DNA of 5,442 bases from Desulfobacteraceae bacterium (GTDB taxonomy: Bacteria > Desulfobacterota > Desulfobacteria > Desulfobacterales > ETH-SRB1). Shown here in pieces: positions 4,804 to 5,442 of this stretch (positions are counted from its first letter, which is position 1; each line of letters starts with the position of its first letter). The stretch lies in assembly GCA_030638305.1 (NCBI GenBank), contig DAOWEW010000232.1, forward strand, positions 1 through 5,442, in the 5' to 3' direction. The position numbers were made by a program, and so were the translations under genes. Below the pieces are notes generated by a model. That model searched no databases and had not been told where the DNA came from. It worked only from the letters and a program-made list of their open reading frames with translations.

Positions 4804-5260
4804 ATCTATGCAAGGAAACAAAATCATGTTTATAACTGCCCGGCGAAACGTAATTCACATCGAAACGGTAAATCCGTGTATGTGTTTCACGTAGATGATT
4901 GCCCCAAACATCAAGACTGTGACACTAACAGTACACTTGGCCCCTACGTTCATTTGAAGTCTTCCGAAGACCCTCGGCTTTTCCCTCCTTTACCCCGATC
5001 AAGCCAGAAGTTTAAGAAACTCATGAATCAACGCAGTGCTTCTGGAACGGTGCAATTTCATCAATGATTCGTATAGGGTGGAAGGGTCATGCAGAAATGC
5101 GGATTATGGACTGATTCGTCTTACGTTAGCCAATATCGCACATCATGCCGCTATTTGTTATCAAGAGGCACGGAAACAATCCGAAGCCAATGCCTTGCCG
5201 ATTCATATCCTTGAAAGTGCTTTTCATGATACACCCTACGAGTATCTGGATACCGGTTAG
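4804..5260 (+). pseudogene. Transposase C-terminal remnant, frameshifted
   Basis: Two overlapping frames join into one sequence. Frame 1 (4804-5043) reads NHVYNCPAKRNSHRNGK, VYVFHVDDCPKHQDCD, GPYVHLKSSEDPRLFPPLPR and FKKLMNQRSAS. Frame 2 (from about 5044) continues ERCNFINDSYRVEGSCRNAD, YGLIRLTLANIAHHAAICYQ and ends EYLDTG. The string NQRSAS-ERCNFIND followed by RNADYGLIRLTLANI resembles the C-terminal end of DDE-type transposases common in anaerobic bacteria; I do not place it in a named IS family. One extra G in TCTGGAACGG (5041-5050) causes the shift: removing one of 5044-5045 restores a single frame. The gene also lacks its 5' half, so it is dead even if the G is a sequencing error. It starts close to where flagellin remnant B is broken. 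Confidence 0.68.
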
Positions 5261-5305
5261 CACGGCTATTATCTCCAGCTATAAATTTTCAAAGAACTCA
5301 TGAAC

Positions 5306-5336
5306 AATGGCTTTAAGGATACCCTCGCCATTTTTT
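5306..5336 (+). terminator. Weak possible terminator after the transposase remnant
   Basis: AATGGC (5306-5311) and GCCATT (5327-5332) can pair in a 6-bp stem with a 15-base loop, followed by TTTT. The stem is short and the loop large. It overlaps the end of the minus-strand ORF, so the assignment is tentative. Confidence 0.25.
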
Positions 5337-5441
5337 CAATAAATCTAGCAGGAATGGCCTGAGCTTTGCCCGAACACCATTGAATTTCATGATCTGTTCG
5401 GAGGTTTCACTGATTTTTTGTCGCTCACAGTTCGGATAGCG
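5313..5441 (-). CDS. C-terminal tail of an unidentified ORF (cut by window edge)
   Basis: The minus strand is open from the right edge to a stop at 5313-5315 and gives 42 residues, starting RYPNCERQKISETSEQIMKF and ending LLDLLKKWRGYP. The amphipathic composition and lack of stops are consistent with real coding sequence, but nothing is diagnostic and the length is too short to be sure. It converges on the transposase remnant. No function is proposed. Confidence 0.3.
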   Translation of the reverse strand, partial: RYPNCERQKISETSEQIMKFNGVRAKLRPFLLDLLKKWRGYP

Positions 5442-5442
5442 A

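Overview
The window looks like a decayed accessory region of a flagellated bacterium. Two flagellin 3' ends are recognisable. Base composition is moderately AT-rich, and the mix of IS1595-type transposase, Rpn-type nuclease, AAA-ATPase_like/PD-(D/E)XK protein and small coiled-coil proteins is common in Gram-negative anaerobes such as Desulfobacterota. That placement is an impression from gene content only.

Layout. 1-82: the first codons of an IS1595-family transposase on the minus strand, cut by the window edge. 115-960: an Rpn-type (Transposase_31) PD-(D/E)XK nuclease gene on the minus strand, broken into three reading-frame pieces. 1098-1117: a near-perfect dyad at a junction. 1118-1717: module copy A, made of the 3' part of a coiled-coil gene (+), a bidirectional terminator and a flagellin C-terminal remnant (-). 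1718-1972: no convincing gene, but inverted repeats and a promoter. 2009-3817: the one large intact gene, an AAA-ATPase_like protein with a C-terminal PD-(D/E)XK nuclease domain. 3860-4243: the intact version of the coiled-coil gene, 42 bases downstream. 4289-4697: module copy B (terminator plus a longer flagellin C-terminal remnant). 4804-5260: a transposase 3' remnant with a one-base frameshift. 5313-5441: the tail of an unidentified minus-strand ORF running off the right edge.

How the parts relate. The ATPase-nuclease and the coiled-coil protein are probably co-transcribed from the promoter near 1964, and terminator B would end the transcript. They are the only genes that look functional. 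The same coiled-coil/terminator/flagellin arrangement occurs on both sides of the ATPase gene, so the ATPase sits inside a duplicated segment. The two coiled-coil tails encode an identical 48-residue stretch and differ by two silent changes in 141 bases, while the untranslated DNA after them differs much more. The ATPase/coiled-coil pair is the best candidate for an undescribed two-gene unit, but nothing in the sequence proves a joint function.
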